Below, piece after piece: positions 51,133 to 61,733 of a stretch of 64,000 nt of DNA. The stretch covers positions 806,001 through 870,000 of the forward strand of contig JAKNDB010000079.1 in assembly GCA_024305405.1 (NCBI GenBank), read 5' to 3'. The DNA is from Dirofilaria immitis. Lineage: Eukaryota; Nematoda; Chromadorea; Rhabditida; Onchocercidae. Under the pieces are notes generated by a model that was not told where the DNA came from, made no database searches, and was given only the letters and a program-made list of their open reading frames with translations. The translations under genes and the position numbers were made by a program. The number at the start of each line of letters is the position of its first letter. The stretch's first letter is position 1.

Positions 51133-54100
51133 CATCATCATCATCATCATCGTCACCACCATTATTATTATTATTATTATTATTTATTATCATCTTACAT
51201 TTTGCTCAAAATTCTTCCTCATCTTCGATATATAAATCTTTCAAAAACGAAATTTCAAATATTACTACATTGCAGTAATATGATTTCATCGTAATTATTT
51301 GATTGAAAATTACAAAAAAAAAAATTTCAAGAAGACACCATTATAAAAGTTTCGCCTCCAATCCTTTTTAACATTTTTTTCTAACACTTTTTAACATCGG
51401 AAAACTATCATCCATTTTTGATTTATTTAAATTTCAACAAAGAAAAAATGTAAGGAAATTTTAAAATTTCTGTTGAAGTTTTTCTTTCACAAATATTAGG
51501 AATGAAATTTTATTTGCAATTGAAAATTGGGTAAAGAAAGAAATTCAATTTTTATTTGGATAATTCGTTTTTATTTTATGCTTTCTATCATTTGCCATAT
51601 TATATTATATAAGTCGTTAAATTTGTAAGTATTAAAAATTTAAAATAATTAAATATATTGATTGTTCTTCTTTTTTCGATCAGATAATTGATAGATCAAT
51701 TAATAAATGAATTAGACAAAAATTATAACTAATATTTTTCGCTAGAGGATTACAAATCTAATTAAATTAATTGAATTTAACGAGTTTTTTTAAGTTTGAA
51801 AAACTTTTCATCTTTAAATATCAAAAAAGAATATTTTTCCAAAAAAGGAAATTATAATTTCATAAAAGATATATTTACAAAAAAATTCGGTCATTAATAG
51901 CTTCCTTCAAATTAATCGTTAGAATGAAAGCCTTCAATTATAATAATATTAAAAATCATTATGATCAATGTACTAGAGAAAGTTTATTTTTTAAATCATA
52001 ACTTTACTATTTTGTAATATAATGCTTTTACAGCATTTCTTTTCTTTTCTTTATTTTATAAAGCAAAAAAATAAATTTCATAAAAAAATTGATCGTTTCG
52101 TAATATTTCATCAATTGTTTCGTTTTTATAATTATAAATGATAGTTTAAAAAATAATTTTTATATTTAGAAATAATAGTTTAAAGAAATTATAGATTATT
52201 ATTACAGTCAAGAAAAAAGCAAATAAACTATAAAATAAATGTAATTTTTATTTTTACATAAATAAATATTTACTTTTATCAATTAATTTTTAATCGTTTT
52301 AATCAATTTTTTTTCAAATCAAATAAATGATAAATATCTTCCTTCCATTTTATATATCATTAACATTTTTTTGTAGGTAAAATTAATTTTTAATATTTTC
52401 AAATCAATTTTTCCAATCTTTTCATCCCATTCCTTAATCCATCATTTCATTTTCAATTTGAAACTTTACAAAACCGCAAAATTTTCTCGCCTTAATTAAT
52501 TAATCATTTATAGGATGAGTCATCTTTTTTATCTTTTAATTTGAATAACGCAATCGTTCGATTAAATATTATATGAATTCATAATTGATCGGAAAATTGA
52601 TCAGCAATTAAATAATTGATTTAAAAATAAATTGGCGCTTATCTGTTTCAAAATTAATTGGTAAACAAATATGAAGAAATTTGTTTATTATTATCCAACA
52701 GATATTAGTGTGTTCGTCTTATTCATCACAACAAATGAATCATTTAAATTTAATTGAATTTTGCGTCCTCTAAGTATCCATTTATATTTATACAGTACAT
52801 TTTTACTTTTATACTTCAAGTATAATATCCTTTAAAAAAAATGCTAATACAGTAAACTATGTCTCTCTATGATATAATTTAATTTAATGATTAAATAAAA
52901 GTGATTATTTGTAATTGTTAGATTATTAATCTTTTGATAGTAATAATTTAAAAAATTATAATCAAAAAAGAATGCTATTTTAATAAAAATTCAATTATTA
53001 ACTTTTCTTATTGAAGAAATTATTCTTAGTATTAATTTGTTAGCGTATTTTAAATGAAATTTGTAATATGAAAAACACCCTTTCAATGAAATTTAAAAAT
53101 ATCCCAAAAGAAAGATACAGGATAAAAATTTTAATAGCAAATCTTCATTAGGTAACGATGATTTGAAGATTAATATTGCTTGATCTTGAATGTTCAGGTT
53201 GAAGATGGTTGATATTTCCTGATTTATTTTTAAATTAAATTTTGTCCTTCGATGTTAAATAATTGAGCTTAGTAAACTTAAAAAATAAAACTTGATATTC
53301 CAAATAAAATTTATGGCGTATGAAAAAATCTTCCTATAATATAATTTTAAAATTGATATTTTAAATAGGAAAAGTTGTCGATGAAGAAATAATTATATAA
53401 TTTTCAAATTATACATTGTATTATAACTATTAAAATATGATATATTATGATGAGAATTTTCATATTTATAAAACTTTTTAAATTGAATGAATAAAAAAAA
53501 TATGAAAATGACAAATAAAAAGAATATTAAATGGAAGTATTATTTCAATGCGTAATTATTAAAAAAAACAAACAAACAAATTAGTGTTTCAAACACTGAT
53601 ATCACTAATAATAATAAAAGATAAATTGCACTGATTTCTTTTTTTGATAATTAAACATTGCAACTTTGAATATGCCAAACTGCCAAAAATTTCAATGTAT
53701 GTCATAAAATTCCAAAATTTCCGAAAAAAATATCAAAATGATAACCTTATACGAAAAACATATCAAAGTGATATACGTTCAATTAAAAGGTGTCGAAGTG
53801 ATATATTTTATATGACGCACTTTATATTAAAAAATCATAGTAATATATTTCATGCGAAAAAGATATCAGAATGAAATACTTGACACGAATAAGATATTAA
53901 AATGAACTACCTCATGGGTTAATACCTATATTTTAATTAGTAAAATTGAGCCTATATACTCTCATTAATATAAATAGTATAAATTGCTTTCAAAGTGATA
54001 TATATTATATATTTGTTTAATATATTTTTATACATCGCAAAACAAACATTTCATTAATTATGTACTGTAAAACTTTTGGTTAAAAACTTTCACTTTTAAT

Positions 54101-56937
54101 TCAACTTCCTTTTTTCTTTGATTCTTTCATATAACTTACAAAACATCTTGATTATTTTATCAATTTGGAACAATTTATACAAATATGAAAATTCATTATT
54201 TCGTCCGGAATGATTATTTGATATAATTTATCGCAATCCTTATCATATTCCAATCATTCTGATGATATTTCAAAACATTTTTCTACGGTATTCATCTAAA
54301 AATTCAATTAAATTATAAATATTATTTGCAAAATGAAATTAAAAGAAAAAAATTTGTGAATTATTCCATAAACATTTATTTTCCTCAATTAATATCTAAT
54401 TTTCTCTCTTTTTTATTCCCTTTATCTCTCTTTTTTCTTCACTGTGTATTTTTCTTTCTTTCTATTTCGACTAAAATTATATCGATAATTCTACAAAGTG
54501 CATTATCTTACTTTCTTATAAAAGTTTGTTATTTATATCAATTATAGTATCTATTTCATCTTTTTAACTTTTTCATTTTTCCCTCTCTCTTTCTCTCTCT
54601 TTCTCCCTCCCTCTCTCCCTCTCACTTTCAATTTTTCTTTTTTACAACAAACTGCAACGAACTATTTTTCTACAACTAACAAACTAATTCATATGTTAAA
54701 AAAGTTATAAACTATTTACCTTGTGGTATTTTGTAAATGAACTTTCGGTGATGTATTTTTATAGCTTTCTCCTAAATTCATAAATTATAGTAAACGAATT
54801 GTTTAATTTAATTAAAACATTTTTCAACAATAATCAGTTAAAAATTTTTTGTCATCATTAAAGGAAAAAATTTTTTGTTCATCGAAGAATTCTCGAAAAT
54901 TCATATCTTTTAATTTATTAACTTTACTTTGATCGCTTATTTTGCATATTGTTCTTACCTGATTTTACAGCAACTCATATAATTCACAGATAAAATTCTT
55001 TAAGAGAAACTGTAAAAAATAATATGTATGTATAGTCTCTTTCCTATTAGTAAAAATGGTATTTCTGTATATACGCTATCACCTAATATGATATATATAA
55101 TGTCAAAAATAATATATACGATATTGTTTATGGAAATTTCTTCAAGAGAAATTGTAAAATAATCTATACGGTATTTGCTTTTAATAATATGTGCGGTGTA
55201 TTTTATCGTAATAATATATACCGTATCTATATACGTACGATATAGTCTAATACACATATGATACCATCTAATTTGACATATCGTTACGAGGAAAAATTCA
55301 AAGTTTTAATTTCTTTTTCAAAAATTGGAATTGTAAAAATAATATACGTATGATTTTTCTTAACTTCCTTTTATCTAATGTAATTAAAAAATTTTAATAA
55401 TTTATGTATAATTCTTTCAAAAAAATGAATAAAATTATAAATTTTTGAAAAACTAAATTATTAAAATGTTAAATAAAAATGATATTTAATTCCCTTTTAT
55501 TACAATTATAATAAAATATGAAAATTAATTTTTAAATTTTTTCTTTAAAAATTTTCTTATATAATTTTGCTTTAAAAATGAATTAAACTATTGAATGCAA
55601 TAAATTATAAATAAATTAAACTAAAGAAATAACCACCTTTCCAGCTTCAAAATAAGCATGTTCACCAAAACTTCGAACAATTTCACAAAATGATGGTCCA
55701 TCTCGTTTACTGCATATACGACTAAACCTAGTAGCGACCTGAAATGAAACAATTTAATTTTTTCTTCCATTCTTTTCAATCAATATATTTTTCCTATAAG
55801 ATAATATTTATCTTTAGCACATTTTTTGCTCAAATAAATTCAAATATTAAAAAAATAAAAAGATGCTAACATTAAGACAATTACAAAATGTATCATCACA
55901 AAATTTCCTTCCATGTTGCTCATCATAACATGTATCATGCGCAATACAGCATTGATTAATTGGTGCTGAAAATTAATCAAAATTAAAAAAAAGTTTACTC
56001 AATAGTATTTAATAAGCAATTTAATAAAAGATTTATAATAAATTATTCTTTACTAATCATTGTTTTAATTTTTTTAAAATCAAATTCCTGATATTTCATA
56101 AAGAAATTGAAAATTTTGAAAATTATCAGAAATGTTAAACTTTGAAAAATCTGAAATTTATAAAAATTTCAGATAGCATATATTATAATATTAAAATGCC
56201 TCTTTTCTCGCTCATTTTTGGTGACTATTTATCATTTAATGACAATGAAGTAACAAACTTTTCAATTGTGGACAATTACTTTGAATTTTAGATTCGCTGA
56301 TAAGTTTAGTCAAATAATCAACACCACATTCCCATTCCATTTGTGCACTATTGTTATCATTATCATTATCATTACTTTCAGCATTAACTCCTTCATCATT
56401 TTGTACTGCAAAAAAATAAAAATCGAATAATAGAATTTTTAGAATTTGATAAGGAGTAATGAAAAATTAGAAAGGATTGGTCTATTTTATCGCCTATCTT
56501 TTATCTGCTAATTATCGTCCAGTTCCTTTTTATTAATTATTTAGATATGATTAATTATTCAAATTTAAATCCAAGATGGTAAATTCAAGCATAGTTTTAT
56601 ACTTTTCAGACGAAAAATTCCTTCCTGAACAAAAGTTTGCACTAAACATCAATTCTGATTGAGTTGAACTTTGACTTTCTAAAAGTTTATGACCTTTTAA
56701 ACTGAAAGTAAAATTTCGATGTTATTGAGAAAAGGAAAATCGATGAATTACTTTGATATTTAACGTTATAACTTATTTTAAAAACTAACCTGCTGCGGTA
56801 GTACGAAATTCTTGTTGAAAAAGTTGTATTTTGGGGGTGGTATGTTCCAACAGCCTGGGATCAAAAAATATTGGTCCTGATTGAGCAGATGAAGAATAAA
56901 TACCATAAACTAATATCATTCCAGCAAATAATGACAT
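50955..56937 (-). CDS. Secreted phospholipase A2-like protein
   Basis: A small Cys-rich secreted protein of the phospholipase A2 fold, expected to act on phospholipid ester bonds if active. Exons: 56937-56790, 56405-56259, 55965-55871, 55738-55637, 54771-54720, 50989-50955; about 193 codons with consistent splice phases throughout. The start is the ATG at 56937, six bases after TTTCTCAG. Residues 1-20 form a signal peptide (MSLFAGMILVYGIYSSSAQS). The active-site block is CCIAHDTCYDEQ in exon 3, carrying the His-Asp pair of the family. It is followed by FCDDTFCNC and, in exon 4, FCEIVRSFGEHAYFEAG. The classical glycine-rich calcium loop is not obvious: exon 2 has WECGVDYLTKLI instead, as in divergent worm PLA2-like proteins, so catalysis is not certain. 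An Asn/Asp run (NDNDNDNN) lies in exon 2. The 3' end is uncertain: exon 6 could end at GTAAGT or read through to a stop about 65 nt later. Confidence 0.85.
51011..51160. repeat. (ATC)n / (GAT)n microsatellite
   Basis: About 45 trinucleotides with a few CCTC/CGTC interruptions, ending about 20 bp from the acceptor of the last phospholipase-like exon. Long Ser, Asp or Met runs in its translations are artefacts. Confidence 0.97.
51280..54719. other. Most of the 3.7-kb intron 5 of the phospholipase-like gene
   Basis: AT-rich with the 30-bp repeat at 53731-53905. No nested gene was seen; small plus-strand frames (for example 53644-53874 and 54326-54547) follow repeats or CT-rich sequence. Confidence 0.45.
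53731..53905. repeat. 30-bp degenerate tandem repeat
   Basis: TATCAAAATG at 53731, TATCAAAGTG at 53761, TGTCGAAGTG at 53791, a weaker copy near 53833, TATCAGAATG at 53864 and TATTAAAATG at 53895. The period is 30-31 bp with one 42-bp gap. Because 30 is a multiple of three, the overlapping plus-strand frame (53644-53874) looks like a ten-residue repeat protein. Confidence 0.8.
55000..55260. repeat. Degenerate TATACG-rich repeat in phospholipase-like intron 4
   Basis: Repeated variants of AAATAATATATACGATATTG and GTAATAATATATACCGTAT near 55010, 55110, 55155 and 55210, period roughly 45-55 bp. Confidence 0.5.
55871..55965 (-). CDS. Active-site exon of the phospholipase A2-like gene
   Basis: It follows ATTTTCAG and encodes PINQCCIAHDTCYDEQHG, then KFCDDTFCNCLN, in 31 codons. 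CC..HD.CY is the family signature; its His is the catalytic base and the neighbouring Asp a calcium ligand. Seven cysteines in this exon indicate a disulphide-rich core. Confidence 0.9.
56790..56937 (-). CDS. Signal-peptide exon of the phospholipase A2-like gene
   Basis: Forty-nine codons plus one base. A hydrophobic core follows the initiating Met and gives way to SAQS|GP, a plausible signal-peptidase site, then a short pro-like or N-terminal arm (FFDPRLLEHTTPKIQLFQQE). It ends in phase 1 at G|GTTAG and joins exon 2 with VQNDEG. Confidence 0.85.
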
Positions 56938-56943
56938 GATTAC

Positions 56944-56951
56944 CTGAGAAA
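56944..56951 (-). promoter_or_regulatory. Splice acceptor just before the start codon (trans-splice or 5' UTR intron site)
   Basis: TTTCTCAG lies six bases upstream of the ATG of the phospholipase-like gene. In nematodes an acceptor this close to a start codon with no visible upstream exon commonly receives a spliced leader; a cis intron in the 5' UTR is the alternative. Confidence 0.5.
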
Positions 56952-57360
56952 TTATTTATTGCTTGAATAAATAATATTAATATAAATGTAGCAATTTTAT
57001 AAAGTTTAATTTAAAAATTAAAAATAAAAGTTAAAAATCAAAAAAATCAATGTACAACATAATGAATAGAAAAGTTATTGAATAATTAATTAGTCACAAT
57101 AAAAATATAGCATAAAATTGATCTAATAATTAGATAATTCGAACACACTACTAATTTTCTGTTCTATCTTACATTATTTAATTAAAAGTTTTATTTGAAA
57201 TTAGAAAAAAATATCATATTTTAATAGAGACAGTGGAAAAGCTTAGAATTCGATATATATTAATTAAAATAAATTTTGAATTCACTGTAATATAGTACAT
57301 TTTTTAAAGAAGATAACGTTCGCTTTTATATTAAATGCATAATTACAATATTTAAGAAGC

Positions 57361-57605
57361 TTATGAACGACATCGTATCCATTTACAAAAGATATCGTAT
57401 CCGAAAAATTTTATTTATAAAAGATATTATTTGAATAACTTTTAATCACAATGAAATTTAAGTTAAGACGAAATAAAAAAATAAGGCAGAATTAGTAAGA
57501 AACATTCACATTAAATACAAAAATGCTTAACAATTACGGTAGTCATAAAATATATGAAATTTACGAATGATATCGTATCCACTTATGAACGATGTCGTAT
57601 ACGAT
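57361..57605. repeat. Dispersed pair of GA(C/T)ATCGTATCC tandem dimers
   Basis: GACATCGTATCC (57369-57380) with GATATCGTATCC (57391-57402), and again GATATCGTATCC (57569-57580) with GATGTCGTATAC (57591-57602). Each dimer has a 22-bp period and carries TTATGAACGA beside one member; the dimers are 200 bp apart. Confidence 0.75.
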
Positions 57606-59474
57606 AAATAACAAAATGGAAGTATTTAATAAAATCAATTTTGCATTAATTGATCAAATTAATTCCGGTTTTTTTTGATGTAAATAATCTGTGAAAATGA
57701 AATGAATAAATAAATGGAGAAATTAAACAAAACAAATACACTGATAAAAGAAATCAGAGAATAATTAAATTGATTGATTAATTAACACTAATTATTGCTA
57801 TATATTATTGTAATTAAGAGCAACTAACGGTAATGTTGTTACTATTTACACATGAAGAAAAAAAAATAAAAAATTGCAAGGATAAGAATTAATCAGTAAT
57901 AGAAATGAGAAAAAATGGGAATTAAAATAAATTGAAATAAATAGAATAAAAAATTAAAAATCCTTCGATATTAAACAAATTAATGAAGAGGTAAATAATA
58001 TTTTCATTTTCAAAATAAATAAACTAAATATCGGAAATGACCAATTAATATTCAATTTAATTTGAAAAGGAATAATTTAATTTAATTTACACTTAATTTG
58101 ATAAATTAAAATTGGAACAAATGAATTCTTATCAATAAATTTGATCTTATCGAATTTCTATCAATTACTGACTAATAAATTTTATCAAAAGAAAATTAAT
58201 TAATTAATTAATTAATAATAAAATAAGAAATCATTTATTAACCCAAAATATTGGTTGATCATTTCAGTCTTTGCTCTTTAATTATTATTTATTTTAATTT
58301 TAAACAATCTAACCTAATTTTATCAATATTTAATCATTATATCAATCATAGTAAAGCATAAAATAAAATGAAAAATACCGAATAATTATATAAGAATTAA
58401 ATTCTGAAAATTAAAAAAATCATTTTGAAATGAGAATTCAAAGATTTGTAAAATTAAACAAATATTTTCTAAAATTAATTTTTAACTGATTAGAATAGGA
58501 ATGCATGTGCTGTGTACGTGTATGTATAGGTGTGTATGTATAGGTGTATATGTTTAACATTAATTAATTAATTAATTGGCGAAAATGTGTATTAAAAACT
58601 TGATTTGTTAGAGGTCAACTAATTCGTCAAATAATTTTTGGTATGATTTGAACAGTTTTAGTTTAAGAAATAAATTTTTTTATATATTTTATTTCCTATA
58701 ATTTACATATTATATTAGCATAATTTAACATAAATTAATTAAAAAAATAAAATCAAAAATAATGAAAAGATATTTCTTAATTTAGATTTGCTAAATAATC
58801 AAATATTGGCTCATATTTAGCATGAAGTTTATCATCTAAATAATAAATTTGATTTTGTTTATATTTTCACAAGCATACGATTGTTTATAAAAATTTCAAA
58901 AATTATTAATAAATAAAAAGTTCATAAATCAAAACGAAATTCTTAAAATGAATTAATTTACGATAAAAATTAGAATTATTTTGTAAAATTTCAAATAACC
59001 AATTAAATATTAAATATTGTTCATATTTCTTCTATAGAATTAATTATTTATGAAATTTCAAAGAGTAACTAATAAATAAGAATGTTAGGAAATTAAAAAA
59101 ACGATTTCAAAACAAATTGGTAAAATTCAGAATCGAAATAACTTTAATAAATATATTCAGCATTTTGTACTTGAAGAAATTCAGCACTATTCCAAGCTTT
59201 AAAGTTGCAAAAAGCAATATAATATTTGTAGAATTTTATAAATTGCGAATAAATAAAAAGCTAAAAATTTTTGGAAATTGAATAGGAATAAACTTTAATA
59301 ACTTTTATTTGAATAATTTGCATAATCGATGAAAGAAAAGAATAATATCAAAAGATTATACATATATATATAACAAAATCTAATAAATATGCTTAATATT
59401 TTGCTTCAAGAAATAACAATATTATTATTTTAAAGTTGCCAAAAAATTCAATAAAATTCATAGGATCTTTTCTA

Positions 59475-59476
<2 letters not shown>

Positions 59477-59547
<71 letters not shown>
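59477..59547. repeat. (AT)n microsatellite
   Basis: About 35 uninterrupted AT units. Confidence 0.97.
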
Positions 59548-59550
<3 letters not shown>

Positions 59551-60254
59551 CTTTTTATATTATCTATTCATTGATTATGTAAACTTCATCTTTCTTACTT
59601 TATTAATTTCATATAGTTAAGATTATTTGATTCTTTTGATTTTTGATATAAATAATTTTCATTTGTTTTTAATTAAAACATATAAATATTACTATCTATT
59701 CTTTCTAGAAATCATCATTCAATAACAATTATATTCTTAAAGAGTCAAAATACAGAAATTGCCATATTGGTATAATAATTTCATAATCATATCCCCATAA
59801 TATTTATAAAATCATATTCGTAATGTTTGCTAATTAAAATATCTTGGCATACAACTATTAATTATATTAAATAATTATGTTTTTAATAATCGGAATATAA
59901 TTAAAAAACTTTTATATTAAATTAGAAACATTCACATAATAATCATACCATTAATAATATTTATACTAATTATATTCATAATAAAATGATAAAAATACGA
60001 GAAACTAAAATATACTTGTCTTAATATTTTCAAGCAATCTCAATTTAATTCCAGAAAAAACTCTTTTGTTTTCTCATAAATTTTTGTTTTCTCGAAAATT
60101 TTGCCGTATAAAAACAAATATTATTCATTTTTAAGAAATATCAATTCAATAAAATATAAAAGTGGAAAATCAAATGACGAAAAATGAAAATATATTGTAG
60201 AATTGTAAGATTGATACTGCAAAAACGCATGCAATAGCTAAATGCAGTATTTCT

Positions 60255-60470
60255 GAGAATAAGGTCAAGTATCAATACCACTACAGTGATAGTATATCCT
60301 GAAATAAGGTCAAACAGCTATGCTGTACCATTGCAATATTATATTTACGCAATAAGGTCAGGCAGCTTTTGTGTCATCATAGGATGATTGTTTGACCTTC
60401 TATGGGGATATTGATGTGATTAGTCAACTACATTGTATCATTGTAGCATTCAAGGGATAAGGTCAGGAGC
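60255..60470. promoter_or_regulatory. Cluster of ATAAGGTCA half-sites
   Basis: ATAAGGTCA occurs at 60259, 60304, 60352 and 60457, and inverted (TTTGACCTT) at 60391-60399. AAGGTCA is the extended half-site bound by monomeric nuclear receptors. The surrounding sequence (CAGCTNTGTGTACCATTG-like) is also partly repeated, so the cluster sits in a diverged tandem repeat of about 46-50 bp. It lies 0.35-0.55 kb upstream of the weak plus-strand candidate at 60816 and 3.3 kb upstream of the phospholipase-like gene. Regulatory function is inferred only. Confidence 0.4.
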
Positions 60471-60815
60471 TGTATTGTATTCTCGAAATATTTCTCGAAA
60501 TCAGATCGACATCCATTTGCTGTGATTAAAAAAAATGATAAAAGCTCGAATAGAAATCATCTAAACTTTATTTTAGCAATATCATACTAAAATGACAATT
60601 GAGCATAAAATTATAATAATAACTTAGTAAAAAATAGGAAATTTTTGTTTAACTTCAGAGCGCATTTTTAATATTACAATAGATAACCTTTAACCTATAA
60701 AAATCACAGTCATTAATTTAGTATTTCTTATTTGATAAGAGAAAGTTTATTCTAAAATATTACACCATAAATAATCATTAATCATTTCTCATAATTCAAA
60801 TTTATTTATTCAAAA

Positions 60816-60937
60816 ATGAAAAATGAAACAAATTCTCTTTCGGATGATTCAAATTCAAATTTACAATTTGGAAATGAAATTCTAGAATTAAATATGATAT
60901 TATATAACTGTAAATCAAATGTCGATAAAAAATTAAG
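60816..60937 (+). CDS. Weak candidate first exon
   Basis: An ATG opens MKNETNSLSDDSNSNLQFGN and a further 20 codons to a good-looking donor TTAAG|GTATCA in phase 2. The polar, acidic composition differs from the hydrophobic noise typical of this DNA. The nearest plus-strand acceptor (TCCTTTTTAG at 61147-61156) would add only a few residues before a stop. No family is recognised. Confidence 0.22.
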
Positions 60938-60997
60938 GTATCATAAATTGCGCATAATTTTTACAATATTAATGATGTGTTCTCGCATATTTAATTA

Positions 60998-61733
60998 ATG
61001 AAATTTGTTTAAAGATTACTTGTAATGATTATCACTAATCAATGATAATGTACTAATCATATTTCTGATGGTTGACGCAAAAACTTGTCATATTTGACGT
61101 ATCTTCATAGATTATGAAGATCGACCCTCCTTCTTTTAACTTTTCTCCTTTTTAGGCGCTTTATTTAAAGTCCAAGTTTATTTGAATTTTCAAACATAGC
61201 AAACATTGAAACATGTATTTGTTTATTTTGAATAAAAATTCATTTTCAAGATTAATTCGAAAATATTTTTTATTTTTCAACATTTAATATTTTATACACA
61301 TTTAAAATATAAGCAAATTTCTCATTTCTTTGAAGTACAATTATAAATTTTCTCTATTCCATTTATTATTGACAAAATTTAGCAGAGAAAAGAGAGAAAA
61401 TTTTATTCAAATAAAGAAGTTCAATGAATAAATTAATCTCAATAGTTAAACTAATAAGAGAAATCTTTTTTAATTATTTTCATAAATTTTTGTATCATAT
61501 TTTCATAAATCTGAAAATGTCCTTATTTTATCATTACACGAGAAATATTTGAAAATTTAATGAAATCATAATCATATGAAAATGATTAATAATCAAAAAA
61601 TATATCAAAATTATCTCCAATATAAACCTATCTAGAGAAGTTAAATTTATAAGTATATATCCGGAAATAGCCATTATTTAGAAGTAAAACAAAAATTTAA
61701 ATAAAATTTTAAATTATTTCTATCAATAATTAC
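60998..61733. other. AT-rich DNA, no supported feature
   Basis: Includes TGACGTATC and a slightly GC-richer patch at 61070-61170. A minus-strand ATG near 61670 opens 16 codons to a GTTTAT donor (MAISGYILINLTSLD) but has no acceptor. Confidence 0.4.

Larger units (their letters stand above)
56938..60200. other. AT-rich region upstream of the phospholipase-like gene
   Basis: No gene seen. It contains the GATATCGTATCC repeats (57361-57605), TTAATTAA runs (58195-58220, 58560-58580), a small GTGTATGTATAGG repeat (58510-58550) and the (AT)n tract at 59477-59547. Confidence 0.45.

Noticed and set aside
50951..51278. Poly-Asp, poly-Ser and poly-Met frames
   Set aside because: All come from the (ATC)n/(GAT)n microsatellite.
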